Part shown: piece by piece, positions 25,570 through 34,023 of the stretch
How positions within the stretch are numbered: the stretch's first letter is position 1
Layout of the letters: each line of letters opens with the position of its first letter
Assembly (NCBI GenBank): GCA_041402005.1
Contig: JAWKTB010000003.1
Coordinates: 411,589 to 475,588 of the forward strand
Source: JAJRXR01 sp041402005
GTDB lineage: Bacteria; Planctomycetota; Phycisphaerae; Phycisphaerales; UBA1924
Reading direction: 5' to 3'
DNA length: 64,000 nt
Position numbers and translations under genes: made by a program
The notes under the pieces: model-generated
Told to the model about the DNA's origin: nothing
Seen by the model: only the letters and a program-made list of their open reading frames with translations
Database searches by the model: none

Positions 25570-27819
25570 TTATTTCAGGTCTGTGGGCGACGAGGCGGCG
25601 TCCGCGGCGGGGGCGGAGGCGCGGCGCATGAGGTAGGCGAAGGCGCCGAGGGCCTCGGGGGAGTCGTCGGCGTCCTTGTCACGCGGGAAGAGCTGGGTGT
25701 ACACGCCGTCGGGGTTGAGTGTCCAGGCGCTGCGTCGGTCGCGGAGCATGGCGTCGAGCACGTCCCAGAGTCGTCGGCGCGCGTCGGGGTCGGCGACGGG
25801 GCAGGCGGCCTCGACGCGGTTGTTGAGGTTGCGGTACATCCAGTCGCCCGAGGAGATGTAGAACTCGCCCTCGACGGGGTCGTCGGCGCCCGCCCGGAAG
25901 TAGAAGACGCGGGAGTGCTCCAGGAAGCGTCCGATGATGGAGCGGACTCGGATGTTGTCGGAGAGGCCGGGGACGCCCGGGCGGAGCGAGCAGAAGCCCC
26001 GGACGATGAGGTCGATCTGGACGCCGGCGGCGGAGGCTTCGTAGAGGCGTTCGGTGACCTTGCGGTCTTCGAGCGCGTTCATCTTGGCGATGATGCGCGC
26101 TGGGCGTCCGCCCTTCGCCGCGGCGATCTCGGCATCTATGAGCTGGTTGTATCGCTCGCGCATGTGCTCGGGGGCGACGAGGAGACGCTTGTAGTCTTGG
26201 TGGGCGACGTGCCCGGTGAGGGTGTTGAAGAGGCTGAGGACGTCGGCGGTGATGGCGGGGTCGCAGGTGAGCAGGCCGAGGTCGGTGTAGAGCTGGGCGG
26301 TGGCGGGGTGGTAGTTGCCGGTGCCGATGTGGGCGTAGGTCTGTATGCCCCAGGCGCCGTTGTCTTTCTGCTCGCGCCTCACGACGAGCGAGCACTTGCA
26401 ATGGGTCTTGAGGCCGACGACGCCGTAGGCGACGTGGACGCCGGCCTTCTCGAGGGCGCGGGCGAAGCGGACATTCTTCTCTTCATCGAAGCGGGCGCGG
26501 AGTTCGACGAGGCAGGCGACCTGCTTGCCGTCCTCGGCGGCCTCGATCAGCGACTCGACGAACGGCGAGTCGCGGCTGGTGCGGTAGATCGTCTGCTTGA
26601 TGGCGAGGACGTTGGGGTCCTCGGCGGCCTCGTCGATGAAGCGCTCGACCGAGTGGCGGAAGGACTCGTACGGGTGATGCAGGAGGATGTCGCCCTCGCG
26701 GATCTTGGCGAAGATGTCGGGCGGAGGCTCTGACGGCGGGGCGGCGAGGGGTTTGGGGACGACGGGGGTCCAGGCGGGGTCCTGGAGGGGCTTGAGGGGG
26801 AGGGCCGCGACCTCGAAGAGGTCGGCGAAGGCGAGGGGGCCCGCGCGCTCGTAGACGTCCGACTCGTCGAGGTCGAGCTCCTCGAGAACGAAGCGGAGGA
26901 TCTCGGGGGAGGGGTTGGGTCCGACCTGGATGCGCACGGCGGCGGCGAAGCGGCGCGAGCGCAGCTCGGACTCGACGGCCTCGAGCAGGTCATCGGCGTC
27001 CTCTTCCTCTTCTTCCATCTCGAGGGCGGCGCCACGCGTGAGGCGGAAGGGGAGGACGTCGGCGATGCGCATGCCGGGGAAGAGCGCGTCGAGGTTGTGA
27101 CGCACCAGGTCGTCGAGAGCGAGCAGGCGGACCGGGGGCTCGTCGGGGGCGGGGGCGCCCGGGTTATCGACGCGGATGAACTGGGGGAGAACATCGGGGA
27201 TCTTGACGCGGGCGAACTTGAGCTCCCGGGAGCCCGGCGCGTCGAGGAGGACGCCCAGGTTCTCCGAGAGGTTGGAGATGAAGGGGAAGCGGTGCCCCGG
27301 GTCGACGGCGAGGGGGGTGAGGATCGGGAAGACGGAGGCGGCGTACCAGTCGTCGGCGCGGACGCGCTCGTGCTCGGAGAGCTGGTCGTAGTCGAGGACG
27401 TGGACGCCGGCGGCGGCGAGGTCGTGACGCAGATCGTTCTGCCAGGTGTCGGCCTGGAGCTTGACGTGGTCGAGGATGATGCGACGGACGGCGGCGAGGA
27501 CCTGGCGTGGCGGGAGCTCGCCCGGGGCGACGGCGCCGCGCCCGAGCTCGATGCGGCGCTTGAGCAGGCCGACGCGCTTCATGAAGAACTCGTCGAGGTT
27601 GGAGGCGAAGATGGCGAGGAACTTGACGCGTTCGAGGAGGGGGACGCGGTCGTCGATGGCCTGGGCGAGGACGCGCCGGTTGAACTCGAGCCAGGAGATG
27701 TCGCGGTTGAAGTAGCGGGCCTCGGGGGCGGGGGCGCCGGGGAGGGATTCGGAGGGGGCGCCGACGCCGGCGTTGTCAGGGGGGCGCTTGGATTTCTTGT
27801 GGTCCTTGGCCCGGCTCAT
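25570..27819 (-). CDS. ppk1: polyphosphate kinase 1
   Basis: 749 residues, near the usual PPK1 length. The N-terminal SWLEFNRRVLAQAIDDRVPLLERVKFLAIFASNLDEFFMKRVG is the PPK N domain; catalytic PLD-like half contains RARFDEEKN, GLKTHCK and YAHIGTGNYHPATAQLYTDLGLLT (the histidines equivalent to those autophosphorylated in E. coli PPK), then LVRGFCSLRPGVPGLSDNIRVRSIIGRFLEHSR. Transfers phosphate from ATP to polyphosphate. Starts in ATGA overlap with the QueD stop, so the two are coupled. Two short insertions occur relative to E. coli PPK (the DDLLEAVESELRSRR segment is normal for the family). Confidence 0.96.
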   Translation of the reverse strand: MSRAKDHKKSKRPPDNAGVGAPSESLPGAPAPEARYFNRDISWLEFNRRVLAQAIDDRVPLLERVKFLAIFASNLDEFFMKRVGLLKRRIELGRGAVAPGELPPRQVLAAVRRIILDHVKLQADTWQNDLRHDLAAAGVHVLDYDQLSEHERVRADDWYAASVFPILTPLAVDPGHRFPFISNLSENLGVLLDAPGSRELKFARVKIPDVLPQFIRVDNPGAPAPDEPPVRLLALDDLVRHNLDALFPGMRIADVLPFRLTRGAALEMEEEEEDADDLLEAVESELRSRRFAAAVRIQVGPNPSPEILRFVLEELDLDESDVYERAGPLAFADLFEVAALPLKPLQDPAWTPVVPKPLAAPPSEPPPDIFAKIREGDILLHHPYESFRHSVERFIDEAAEDPNVLAIKQTIYRTSRDSPFVESLIEAAEDGKQVACLVELRARFDEEKNVRFARALEKAGVHVAYGVVGLKTHCKCSLVVRREQKDNGAWGIQTYAHIGTGNYHPATAQLYTDLGLLTCDPAITADVLSLFNTLTGHVAHQDYKRLLVAPEHMRERYNQLIDAEIAAAKGGRPARIIAKMNALEDRKVTERLYEASAAGVQIDLIVRGFCSLRPGVPGLSDNIRVRSIIGRFLEHSRVFYFRAGADDPVEGEFYISSGDWMYRNLNNRVEAACPVADPDARRRLWDVLDAMLRDRRSAWTLNPDGVYTQLFPRDKDADDSPEALGAFAYLMRRASAPAADAASSPTDLK

Positions 27820-28205
27820 TCTGGGTTCCCCGGGCGGGTGTAAGTCGCGCGGCAGCGCGGGGCCTCGGTGACGGTCACCGACTCAACACGGGCGTGGGGG
27901 GCGAGGGCGTCGTCGAGCTGGTCGGCGAGTGCGTCGGCGATGTGCTTGGCGACGAGCTCGGCGGTGGGGTTCACGCGGTCGAAGGGGGGCGTGTCGTTGA
28001 GGTTGGCGTTGTGGAAGGGGGCGCAGGTCTCGCGCAGGGCGTGCTCGATGGTGTGGAAGTCGGCGAGCAGGCCGTCGTCGTCGAGCTGGGCGCCGACGAT
28101 GGTGAGGGTGACGCGCCAGTTGTGCCCGTGGACCGGCTCGCGGGCGCCGGAGATGGAGAGGGCGTGGGCGGCGGCGAACTCGTGCTCCACGCGGATCTCG
28201 TACAT
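27816..28205 (-). CDS. queD: 6-carboxy-tetrahydropterin synthase (QueD)/PTPS family
   Basis: 129 residues from ATG 28205. EHEFAAAHALSISGAREPVHGHNWRVTLTI holds the zinc-ligating histidines (HEFAAAH, HGHNW) and a catalytic-type segment; TAELVAKHIADAL and the final Glu (VTEAPRCRATY) are also family features. Makes 6-carboxytetrahydropterin from dihydroneopterin triphosphate in queuosine synthesis, though a biopterin-type role is possible. A conventional catalytic Cys is not evident before the HGHNW motif: the usual CxxxHGH is PVHGH here with Arg-Glu preceding, so activity may differ. ATGA overlap with ppk1 downstream. TACACT box 9 nt before the ATG. Confidence 0.85.
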   Translation of the reverse strand: MYEIRVEHEFAAAHALSISGAREPVHGHNWRVTLTIVGAQLDDDGLLADFHTIEHALRETCAPFHNANLNDTPPFDRVNPTAELVAKHIADALADQLDDALAPHARVESVTVTEAPRCRATYTRPGNPE

Positions 28206-28308
28206 GCAGGTGGGAGTGTAGGGTGGGGTAGAGTTGGGTCGGGTTTGGGCGGGTATTGGCCGATGAAGGGTTGGTGAAGAGCGTGGAACGCGGAGGAGGG
28301 GAGGAGAC

Positions 28309-28349
28309 GGAGCCCTCACCCGGCCCTTCCCCGGAGGGAGAGGGAGGAA
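28309..28349 (+). repeat. family A palindrome, copy 6
   Basis: Variant with CCCTCACCCGGCCCTTCCC, in the divergent 154-bp region between queD and the phosphohexomutase gene. Confidence 0.85.
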
Positions 28350-28359
28350 GGAACTGCGG

Positions 28360-29910
28360 ATGGGTGAGGCGCCGTTGATTCTGGGGGTGAGCGGGTTGCG
28401 GGGGATCGTGGGGGAGTCGCTGACGGCGGAGGTTGCGGCGCGGTACGCGGGGGTGCTGGGCGCGTGGTTTCGTGAGCGAGAGGATGACGCGGCGGTCGCG
28501 GTCGCGGCGGACGGGCGGGCGGGGTACGAGGCGATCTATCACGCGGTGATCGCGGGGCTCGCGGGGGCGGGGTGCGACGTGCGTCCGCTGGGCGTGCAGA
28601 TGACGCCGACGGTTGGGTGGTACGTCGATTCGGAGCGGTTGACGGGTGGGGTTGTCGTGACGGCGAGTCACAACCCGGGCCAGTGGAACGGCGTGAAGGC
28701 GTTGTTGCGCGATGGGGAGGGGAGGGTGACGGCGGCGCCGACGGCGGCGCAGGCGGGGGCGATCGTCGAGCGGTTCCAGATGGGTGGTGGGGCGCGGGGC
28801 GGCGAGGCGGATCGTGTGGGCGTGCGTGAAGTCGCGGGCGGTGTCGCGACAGCGCATGCGGCGTGGGTCGCGGAACGAGCGCAGCGCATCGGCGTGCGGG
28901 AGGGGGCAAGCGTCGTGCTCGACTCGGTGAACGCGTCGGGCGGAGAGGGGGCCGCGGCGTTGTGCCGAGCGATGCGGGCGCACAGCACGCAACTGTTTGG
29001 TGATGGGAGCGGCGTCTTCCCGCATACGCCCGAACCGACGCGGGAGAACTTGTCGGGCGCCGGCGGGTTGTGCGATGCCGTGCCGCGCTTGAGGGCGGAC
29101 GTGGGGTTTGCGCAGGATCCGGATGCGGATCGCCTGGCGATCGTGGATGAGACGGGGAGGTACATCGGGGAGGAGTACACATTGGTGCTGGCGGCGGTGG
29201 CGCTGTTGGAGGGGAGGAAGGCGGAAGGAGGGGAAGGACGAGGAGGGGACGGAGCCCCTCACCCCGGCCCTCTCCCCGGAGGGGAGAGGGAGGAAGGCGG
29301 GCGGTTGGAAACCGGCCCCACCGGGAGGAGTCCGGTGATCGTGACGAATCTTTCGACGTCGCGGATGATCGATGATGTCGCGGCGCGGTACGGGGCGCGG
29401 GTGGAGCGGACGGCGGTGGGGGAGGCGAACGTCGTCGAGCGGATGATGATGCTTCGGGCGGCGGGGGAGGACGTGGTTCTAGGCGGTGAGGGGAACGGGG
29501 GGGTGATCTGGCCGGAGGTCGTGTATGTGCGCGACTCGCTGGGCGCGATGGCGCTGACGCTGGCGCTGATGGCGCGCACGGGGAAGTCGGTGTCGGAGCT
29601 GGTCGATTGGGTGAACTCGATGGGCGGGGAGGGCGGCGGGGGGTACGCCATCGTGAAGCGGAAGGTGGAGATCGCAAGCAAGGACGCGGCGAGGCCGTCG
29701 GTGGAGAAGATCGTCAAGGCGTACTCGGGGCGGGCGGGGGCGAGCGTGGACACGCAGGACGGGGTTCGGGTGGACTGGTCCGAGCGTGGGGCGTGGGTGC
29801 ATGTGCGGGCGAGCAACACGGAGCCGATCATGCGGCTGATCGCGGAGGCGCCGACGTCGGGGGAGGCCGAGCGGATTCTGGCGGAGGTTGAGGGGGTGAT
29901 CGGGGGATGA
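28360..29910 (+). CDS. phosphoglucosamine/phosphohexose mutase (GlmM-like) with in-frame repeats
   Basis: 516 residues, about 60-70 longer than GlmM. Catalytic serine loop TASHNPGQWNG (about residues 102-112), metal loop DPDADRLAI (about 250-258), sugar-binding GEGNGGVIWPE (about 375-385), and phosphate loop SNTEPIMRLIAEA (about 487-499). Interconverts hexose 1- and 6-phosphates, probably glucosamine 6-phosphate for cell envelope or polysaccharide. Residues about 297-322 are encoded by a family A repeat followed by a family B repeat, inserted in frame between the metal loop and the third domain; they explain the extra length. ATG 28360 has GGAAGGAA upstream. Confidence 0.9.
   Translation: MGEAPLILGVSGLRGIVGESLTAEVAARYAGVLGAWFREREDDAAVAVAADGRAGYEAIYHAVIAGLAGAGCDVRPLGVQMTPTVGWYVDSERLTGGVVVTASHNPGQWNGVKALLRDGEGRVTAAPTAAQAGAIVERFQMGGGARGGEADRVGVREVAGGVATAHAAWVAERAQRIGVREGASVVLDSVNASGGEGAAALCRAMRAHSTQLFGDGSGVFPHTPEPTRENLSGAGGLCDAVPRLRADVGFAQDPDADRLAIVDETGRYIGEEYTLVLAAVALLEGRKAEGGEGRGGDGAPHPGPLPGGEREEGGRLETGPTGRSPVIVTNLSTSRMIDDVAARYGARVERTAVGEANVVERMMMLRAAGEDVVLGGEGNGGVIWPEVVYVRDSLGAMALTLALMARTGKSVSELVDWVNSMGGEGGGGYAIVKRKVEIASKDAARPSVEKIVKAYSGRAGASVDTQDGVRVDWSERGAWVHVRASNTEPIMRLIAEAPTSGEAERILAEVEGVIGG
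29250..29295 (+). repeat. family A palindrome, copy 7, inside the phosphohexomutase CDS
   Basis: Translated in the same frame as copy 5 (APHPGPLPGGEREE). Directly joined to a family B repeat. Confidence 0.92.
29302..29325 (+). repeat. dispersed repeat, family B, copy 1
   Basis: CGGTTGGAAACCGGCCCCAC then CGGG; GGTT/AACC arms give a small hairpin. Translated as RLETGPTGR in the mutase. Confidence 0.85.
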
Positions 29911-29925
29911 GCGGAGAGGGGAGGA

Positions 29926-29950
29926 GACGGGCGGGACGCCCGTCCCACCG
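29926..29950 (+). repeat. small inverted repeat (family C)
   Basis: GACGGGC, GGGAC-type loop, GCCCGTC followed by CCACCG; hairpin without T-run in the gap after the mutase gene. Confidence 0.6.
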
Positions 29951-29977
29951 AGGGAGTGAGGAAGAGGCGTGGGGGCG

Positions 29978-29983
29978 TATAGT
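29978..29983 (+). promoter_or_regulatory. leaderless-type -10 box (TATAGT)
   Basis: TATAGT 6 nt before the ATG at 29990; spacer GGGGTC. Confidence 0.55.
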
Positions 29984-29989
29984 GGGGTC

Positions 29990-30256
29990 ATGATGTCGAT
30001 GGAGCACATGCAGGTCGGGCAGCGGGTGCGGATCACGCAGCAGGTGCCGCGGCAGAGCGGGTCGATGTCGACGACGGTCGAGGGGGTCGTGCTGCGGATG
30101 GGTCAGCAGAAGACCGGGTCGTGGTTCGCGCACAGCAAGGACAAGAAGCTGTGGATCGACCGGGTGGAGCTACGCAAGGATGATGGGGAGTTGGCGTACG
30201 TGAACCTGGACCAGTACTCGCACGTGGACGTGCTGGAGGGCGGCGGAGCGGCGTGA
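29990..30256 (+). CDS. 88-residue hypothetical protein
   Basis: ATG 29990 or 29993, directly downstream of a TATAGT box. Sequence QVGQRVRITQQVPRQSGSMSTTVEGVVLRMGQQKTGSWFAH reads like a small beta-barrel of the SH3 or KOW type and the C-terminal VELRKDDGELAYVNLDQYSHVDVLE continues this. A terminator hairpin follows. It occurs next to the phage-like island but is not obviously phage related; conserved small proteins of this type are common in planctomycetes. No family assigned. Confidence 0.75.
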   Translation: MMSMEHMQVGQRVRITQQVPRQSGSMSTTVEGVVLRMGQQKTGSWFAHSKDKKLWIDRVELRKDDGELAYVNLDQYSHVDVLEGGGAA

Positions 30257-30299
30257 GGGGCGCGTTCGGCGCGCAGAAGCTGAGTTCGGTCGGGGCGTG

Positions 30300-30324
30300 A
30301 TCTCGGGATATCCCGAGATTTTTT
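30300..30324 (+). terminator. rho-independent terminator
   Basis: ATCTCGGG, loop ATAT, CCCGAGAT followed by TTTTT; 43 bp after the stop at 30256. It separates the host genes from the phage-like island. Confidence 0.9.
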
Positions 30325-30502
30325 GATTTTGCGGTCACATGGGGATTTGCGTTCGGCGTGTCAGGCACGGGGGCGGTGTCTGTGCGCGCGTGGGGGGCCG
30401 TCGGGGCGAGGGGTGTGGGCCGCGGGTGGTCGCGGCGTGACGAGGGCAGTTGGTGGCGCCGGGGCCGACACGGACCGGCGCGGGGAAGTGGAGGGGGAGC
30501 CC

Positions 30503-32032
30503 ATGTCCTACCGGCTCGACGCGTTTTCCGGGATCGGGCTCGACGAGGCGTCGCTGCGGCGGGCGCTCGACGAGCACCGGGTGAGGGTGCGGCCCACGCT
30601 CGAGAGGCTGTGGGCGTACTTCCGGAACCCGCTCGAGCCGGTGGGGCTGGGCGAGACGTCGTCGCGGGGGTGGTATCGCCTGGCGCAGGAGGCGGGGCTG
30701 CCGACGCGTGTGACGGGGCGGCGAGACTCGGCGCTCGATGACCGGGCGGCGGGTCGGCGAGAGGTGGTGATCGAGAACGACATCGCGTGGCGCGTGCAGA
30801 CGATGGTGGATTTTCTGTTTGGGAAGCCGATCCGGGTGCTGAGCACGGCGGCGGACGAGCAGACGCGCACGCGGGTCGAGGGGGCGCTGGAGGCGGTGTG
30901 GGAGGCGTCGGGCGGGATCGCGATGCTGCAGGACGTGGCGACGCTCGGGCATGTGTACGGGCACGTGGATCTGCACGTGCGCGTGGACGAGGACGCGTTA
31001 TTGAGCGCGAGCTCGCGTGATCCAGAGGCGGCGGCGCGGCGTGGGGTGCGGATCGAGCCGATCGACGCGACGCGCGGGATCGGGGTCGTTTCCAGGACGG
31101 ACTACCGGGAGCTTGATGCGTTCGTGGTGCATGTGGAGGGGGAGGAGAGGACGGAGAAGGCGGAGCCCCTCACCCCGGCCCTCTCCCCAAGGGGGAGAGG
31201 GAGAAAGGCGGCTCGGCTGTTCGGGCGCGGGGGGAAGCGCGGGCACGACGAGCGTGAGCGGCGGCGGGTGGATGTGGTCGAAGTGATCGGGCGCGGGGTG
31301 CGTCAGGTGTACGAGGACGAGGTTCTGATCGAGGAGTCTCGGAGCGTGCTGCTGCCCGAGACGTTGCCGATCGTGCACGTGCAGAACATGAGTCAGCCGT
31401 TGCGGTACTCGGGGCTGGGCGAGGTGGAGTCGCTGATCCCGCTGCAGGACGAACTGAACACGCGGCTGTCGGATCGGGCGAGCCGCGTGACGATGCAGAG
31501 CTTCCGGATGTTCCTGGCCAAGGGGATCGACGGGTTCGACCGCGTGCCGGTGGGTCCGGGGGCGCTGTGGCAGACGGACAACATGGAGGCGTCGATCGAG
31601 TCGTTCGGGGGGGACGCGGCGAGTCCGAGCGAGGAGTCGCACATCCGCGAGATCCGCGAGGCGATGGACAAGGTGAGCGGGGTGCCGCCCCTGGCGAGCG
31701 GGGTGCTGCGGGCGCGGATCGGGAACCTGTCGAGCGAGAACGCGCTGCGTGTGACGCTGCTGGGGCTGCTCGCCAAGACGGAGCGCAAGCGCGTGACGTA
31801 CGGGCGGGGGATCGCGGGGGTGAGCCGTGTGGTGCTGGAGGCGCTGGACGCGGCGGGGATCGTGCGGACTCGCGAGTCGGAGCGGGGCGTGCGGGTCGCG
31901 TGGGCGAGTCCGCTGCCATCGGACGAGCGCGAGGAGGTGGCGGCGGCGCGGGCGAAGGTGGAGCTGGGCGTGAGCGAGGAGCGGGTGCTGAGCGAGCTGG
32001 GGTACGAGGCGACGGACCCGGCGATCCGGTGA
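30503..32032 (+). CDS. phage portal protein (SPP1 gp6-like)
   Basis: 509 residues from ATG 30503 with GAGGGGGAG upstream; longer readings are rejected because they are Arg/Gly-rich. Portal-type features: ENDIAWRVQTMVDFLFGKPIRVLS (clip/stem region), PLRYSGLGEVESLIPLQDELNTRLSDRASRVTMQSFRMFLAKGI, and SEESHIREIREAMDKVSGVPPLASGVLRARIGNLSSENALRVTLLGLLAKTERKRVTYG, as in portal proteins of the SPP1 gp6 group. Residues 220-235 (EPLTPALSPRGRGR) are encoded by a family A repeat. First gene of the structural island. The dodecameric portal would be the DNA entry vertex if functional. Confidence 0.85.
   Translation: MSYRLDAFSGIGLDEASLRRALDEHRVRVRPTLERLWAYFRNPLEPVGLGETSSRGWYRLAQEAGLPTRVTGRRDSALDDRAAGRREVVIENDIAWRVQTMVDFLFGKPIRVLSTAADEQTRTRVEGALEAVWEASGGIAMLQDVATLGHVYGHVDLHVRVDEDALLSASSRDPEAAARRGVRIEPIDATRGIGVVSRTDYRELDAFVVHVEGEERTEKAEPLTPALSPRGRGRKAARLFGRGGKRGHDERERRRVDVVEVIGRGVRQVYEDEVLIEESRSVLLPETLPIVHVQNMSQPLRYSGLGEVESLIPLQDELNTRLSDRASRVTMQSFRMFLAKGIDGFDRVPVGPGALWQTDNMEASIESFGGDAASPSEESHIREIREAMDKVSGVPPLASGVLRARIGNLSSENALRVTLLGLLAKTERKRVTYGRGIAGVSRVVLEALDAAGIVRTRESERGVRVAWASPLPSDEREEVAAARAKVELGVSEERVLSELGYEATDPAIR
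31161..31206 (+). repeat. family A palindrome, copy 8, inside the portal CDS
   Basis: Translated in a different frame from copies 5 and 7 (EPLTPALSPRGRG), still without a stop. Confidence 0.92.
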
Positions 32033-32077
32033 TCGGTCGAACGACCAGAGCAGCAGCGCACAGGAAAGGAGTGAGCG

Positions 32078-32605
32078 ATGAAGGGCGGGAATGACAACCA
32101 GCCTGTGGGCGGGGGCGAGGAGCCCGTGGTTCAGGATCATCCAGTGAGCGAGGAGCTGCTGGAGCGGGCGCGCGAGGACGAGGACGACAAGAAGAAGGTG
32201 GCTGAGCTGGAGGCGCGGGTGGCACAGCTCGAGTCCGAGCTGGCGGCGGCCCACGAGGCGCTGGACGCGAGCGAGCGCCGGCGCGAGATCGAGCAGCGGC
32301 TGGGTGAGGCGGACGCGATCGACGTGGAGACGGCACGCCTGCTGACGGAGGCGGCGGTCGAGTCGATGGACGCGCCGGACGTGGCGCTGGCGGTCGAGGA
32401 TCTGCGCCGGCGAAAGCCGTTTCTGTTCGCGGGTGGGAACGGATCGGTCGCGAGCGCACGGTCGGCGACGGCTCTGAGTCCGGCGGGCGCGTTCACGGGC
32501 GAGACGGGGCGCGAGGCGCTGCGCGAGCTGGCGGAGGATGCGCGGGCGAGCGGGGATCGTCGGGCGTTGCTGCAGTACCTGCGGAAGCGGCGGGGGGTGT
32601 GTTGA
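32078..32605 (+). CDS. phage scaffold-like coiled-coil protein
   Basis: 175 residues from ATG 32078, with GGAAAGGAG upstream. Acidic and helical: residues about 20-80 (EELLERAREDEDDKKKVAELEARVAQLESELAAAHEALDASERRREIEQRL) form a coiled coil; C-terminal part is basic (LLQYLRKRRGVC). Position between portal and capsid, acidic coiled coil and basic end are characteristic of head scaffolds, although no motif proves it. 45-bp gap after the portal, the only intergenic gap in the island without a family A repeat. Confidence 0.65.
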   Translation: MKGGNDNQPVGGGEEPVVQDHPVSEELLERAREDEDDKKKVAELEARVAQLESELAAAHEALDASERRREIEQRLGEADAIDVETARLLTEAAVESMDAPDVALAVEDLRRRKPFLFAGGNGSVASARSATALSPAGAFTGETGREALRELAEDARASGDRRALLQYLRKRRGVC

Positions 32606-32678
32606 GGGAGTGAGGCAGGTCGGCAGATCGTGAGATCGGCAGGTCGGGATGGAAGAGGAGTGGAGTGGGGGGAGGAGG

Positions 32679-32724
32679 CGGAGCCCCTCACCCCGGCCCT
32701 CTCCCCCAAGGGGAGAGGGAGGAG
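32679..32724 (+). repeat. family A palindrome, copy 9
   Basis: Full-length copy upstream of the capsid gene; forms a tandem pair with copy 10. Confidence 0.9.
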
Positions 32725-32747
32725 GGATTGGAGTTTGGGGAGGAGGG

Positions 32748-32790
32748 GGAGCCCCTCACCCCGCCCTCTCCCCAGAGGGGAGGGGGAGGC
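32748..32790 (+). repeat. family A palindrome, copy 10
   Basis: Variant CCCCTCACCCCGCCCTC, 23 bp after copy 9. Confidence 0.9.
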
Positions 32791-32847
32791 GGACGACAAC
32801 GAGCGCGGAAGGCGCGTGTACGAATCACTTGAAGGGGAGTAGAACGG

Positions 32848-34023
32848 ATGGCGTTCACGGGGAAGGCGACGTACGGGGCGGGGGCGGGATTGCCGGAGCT
32901 GGTGGAGGACGTGTCGGATGTGATCGGGATCGTGAGCCCGCACGAGACGCCGCTCTTGGATCACCTGGGGGATCCGAAGCGGGCGGCGATGTCGACGGTG
33001 CACGAGTGGATCGAGGACACGCTGCTGGCGAACGTGACAGCGGTGGATCAGACGAGCTTCACGCCGAGCCCGGAGGCGGCGGTCGCGATCACGGTCGACG
33101 ACATCTCGATCTTCAGGGTCGGCGATCTGGTGCGTCCGGGCGGGACGGGCGAGGTGATGCTGGTCACGACGGTCGACACCGGCACGGACACGATCATCGT
33201 GACGCGAGGGTACGGGGGGACGTCGGCGGCAACGCTGGCGGACGACATGGAGCTGACGATCCTGGGGAATGCGGCGCTGGAGGGTGACGCGGCGCCGGAC
33301 GCGCGGTTCACGAGCCGCGTCAGGCGGTCGAACTACACGCAGATCTTCACGGCGACGGTGGACGTGTCGGGGTCGATGCAGGCGAGCCGCGCGTACGGGA
33401 TCGAGGACGAGGTCGACTACCAGAAGCAGGAGCGGATGCGGGAGCTGCTCCGCGACCTCGAAAACTGCGTGATCAACGGCGTGGCGCCGACGAGCACGCA
33501 GCAGGGCTCGTCCAGCGTTCGCCGCTCGATGAACGGGATCATCCACTCGCTGACGACAAACCTGTTCGAGCCGGGCGTGGGCGAGATCCCGGACGGGGAC
33601 GGCGGGGGCGCGGACGAGCTGAACGAGGCGGTGCTCAACGCGGCGCTCAAGGCGATCTGGGACCAGTCGTCGGGGGGCGTGGACACGATCGTGGTCGGGG
33701 GGGCGCAGAAGCGGCGGATCAACGCGTTTGCGTCGGCGGCGCGGGCGTACCTGCCCGAGGACGACGCGTTCCGCGACATGATCGGGGTGTATGAGAGCGA
33801 CTTCGGGGTGTGCCGGGTGGTGCTGAGCCGCTGGGTCCCGGCGGATTCGCTCTTGCTGCTCGACTCGTCGCGGATCGAGGTGATGCCGCTGCAGGGGCGG
33901 AGCTTCCAGTTCAAGCCGTTGGCGGCGGACGGGGACTCGTTCCGGGGTCAGGTGATCGGGGAGTACACGCTGGAGTTCAAGAACGAGAACGCGCACGGGG
34001 TGATCAGCGGGCTGGCGGTGTGA
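32848..34023 (+). CDS. major capsid protein, HK97-fold (DUF5309/SU10-type)
   Basis: 391 residues. Motifs typical of DUF5309-type capsid proteins: HETPLLDHLGDPKRAAMSTVHEWIEDTLL near the N-terminus, FTATVDVSGSMQASRAYGIEDEVDYQKQERMRELLRDLENCVINGV (E-loop/spine region), ARAYLPEDDAFRDMIGVYESDFGVCRVVLSRWVPADSLLLLDSSRIEVMPLQGRSFQFKPLAADGDS near the C-terminus. No prohead protease gene is seen and there is no obvious N-terminal delta domain to be cleaved, consistent with this subgroup. Codon use matches the host. Predicted to be the shell of a capsid or nanocompartment-like particle. Confidence 0.88.
   Translation: MAFTGKATYGAGAGLPELVEDVSDVIGIVSPHETPLLDHLGDPKRAAMSTVHEWIEDTLLANVTAVDQTSFTPSPEAAVAITVDDISIFRVGDLVRPGGTGEVMLVTTVDTGTDTIIVTRGYGGTSAATLADDMELTILGNAALEGDAAPDARFTSRVRRSNYTQIFTATVDVSGSMQASRAYGIEDEVDYQKQERMRELLRDLENCVINGVAPTSTQQGSSSVRRSMNGIIHSLTTNLFEPGVGEIPDGDGGGADELNEAVLNAALKAIWDQSSGGVDTIVVGGAQKRRINAFASAARAYLPEDDAFRDMIGVYESDFGVCRVVLSRWVPADSLLLLDSSRIEVMPLQGRSFQFKPLAADGDSFRGQVIGEYTLEFKNENAHGVISGLAV

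Larger units (their letters stand above)
32606..32847 (+). other. intergenic region with two family A palindromes
   Basis: 242-bp gap between scaffold-like and capsid genes. It contains a degenerate AGATCGGC-type short repeat (32617-32650) and family A copies at 32679-32724 and 32748-32790. GGGGAGTAG near 32838 serves the capsid start. Confidence 0.7.
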
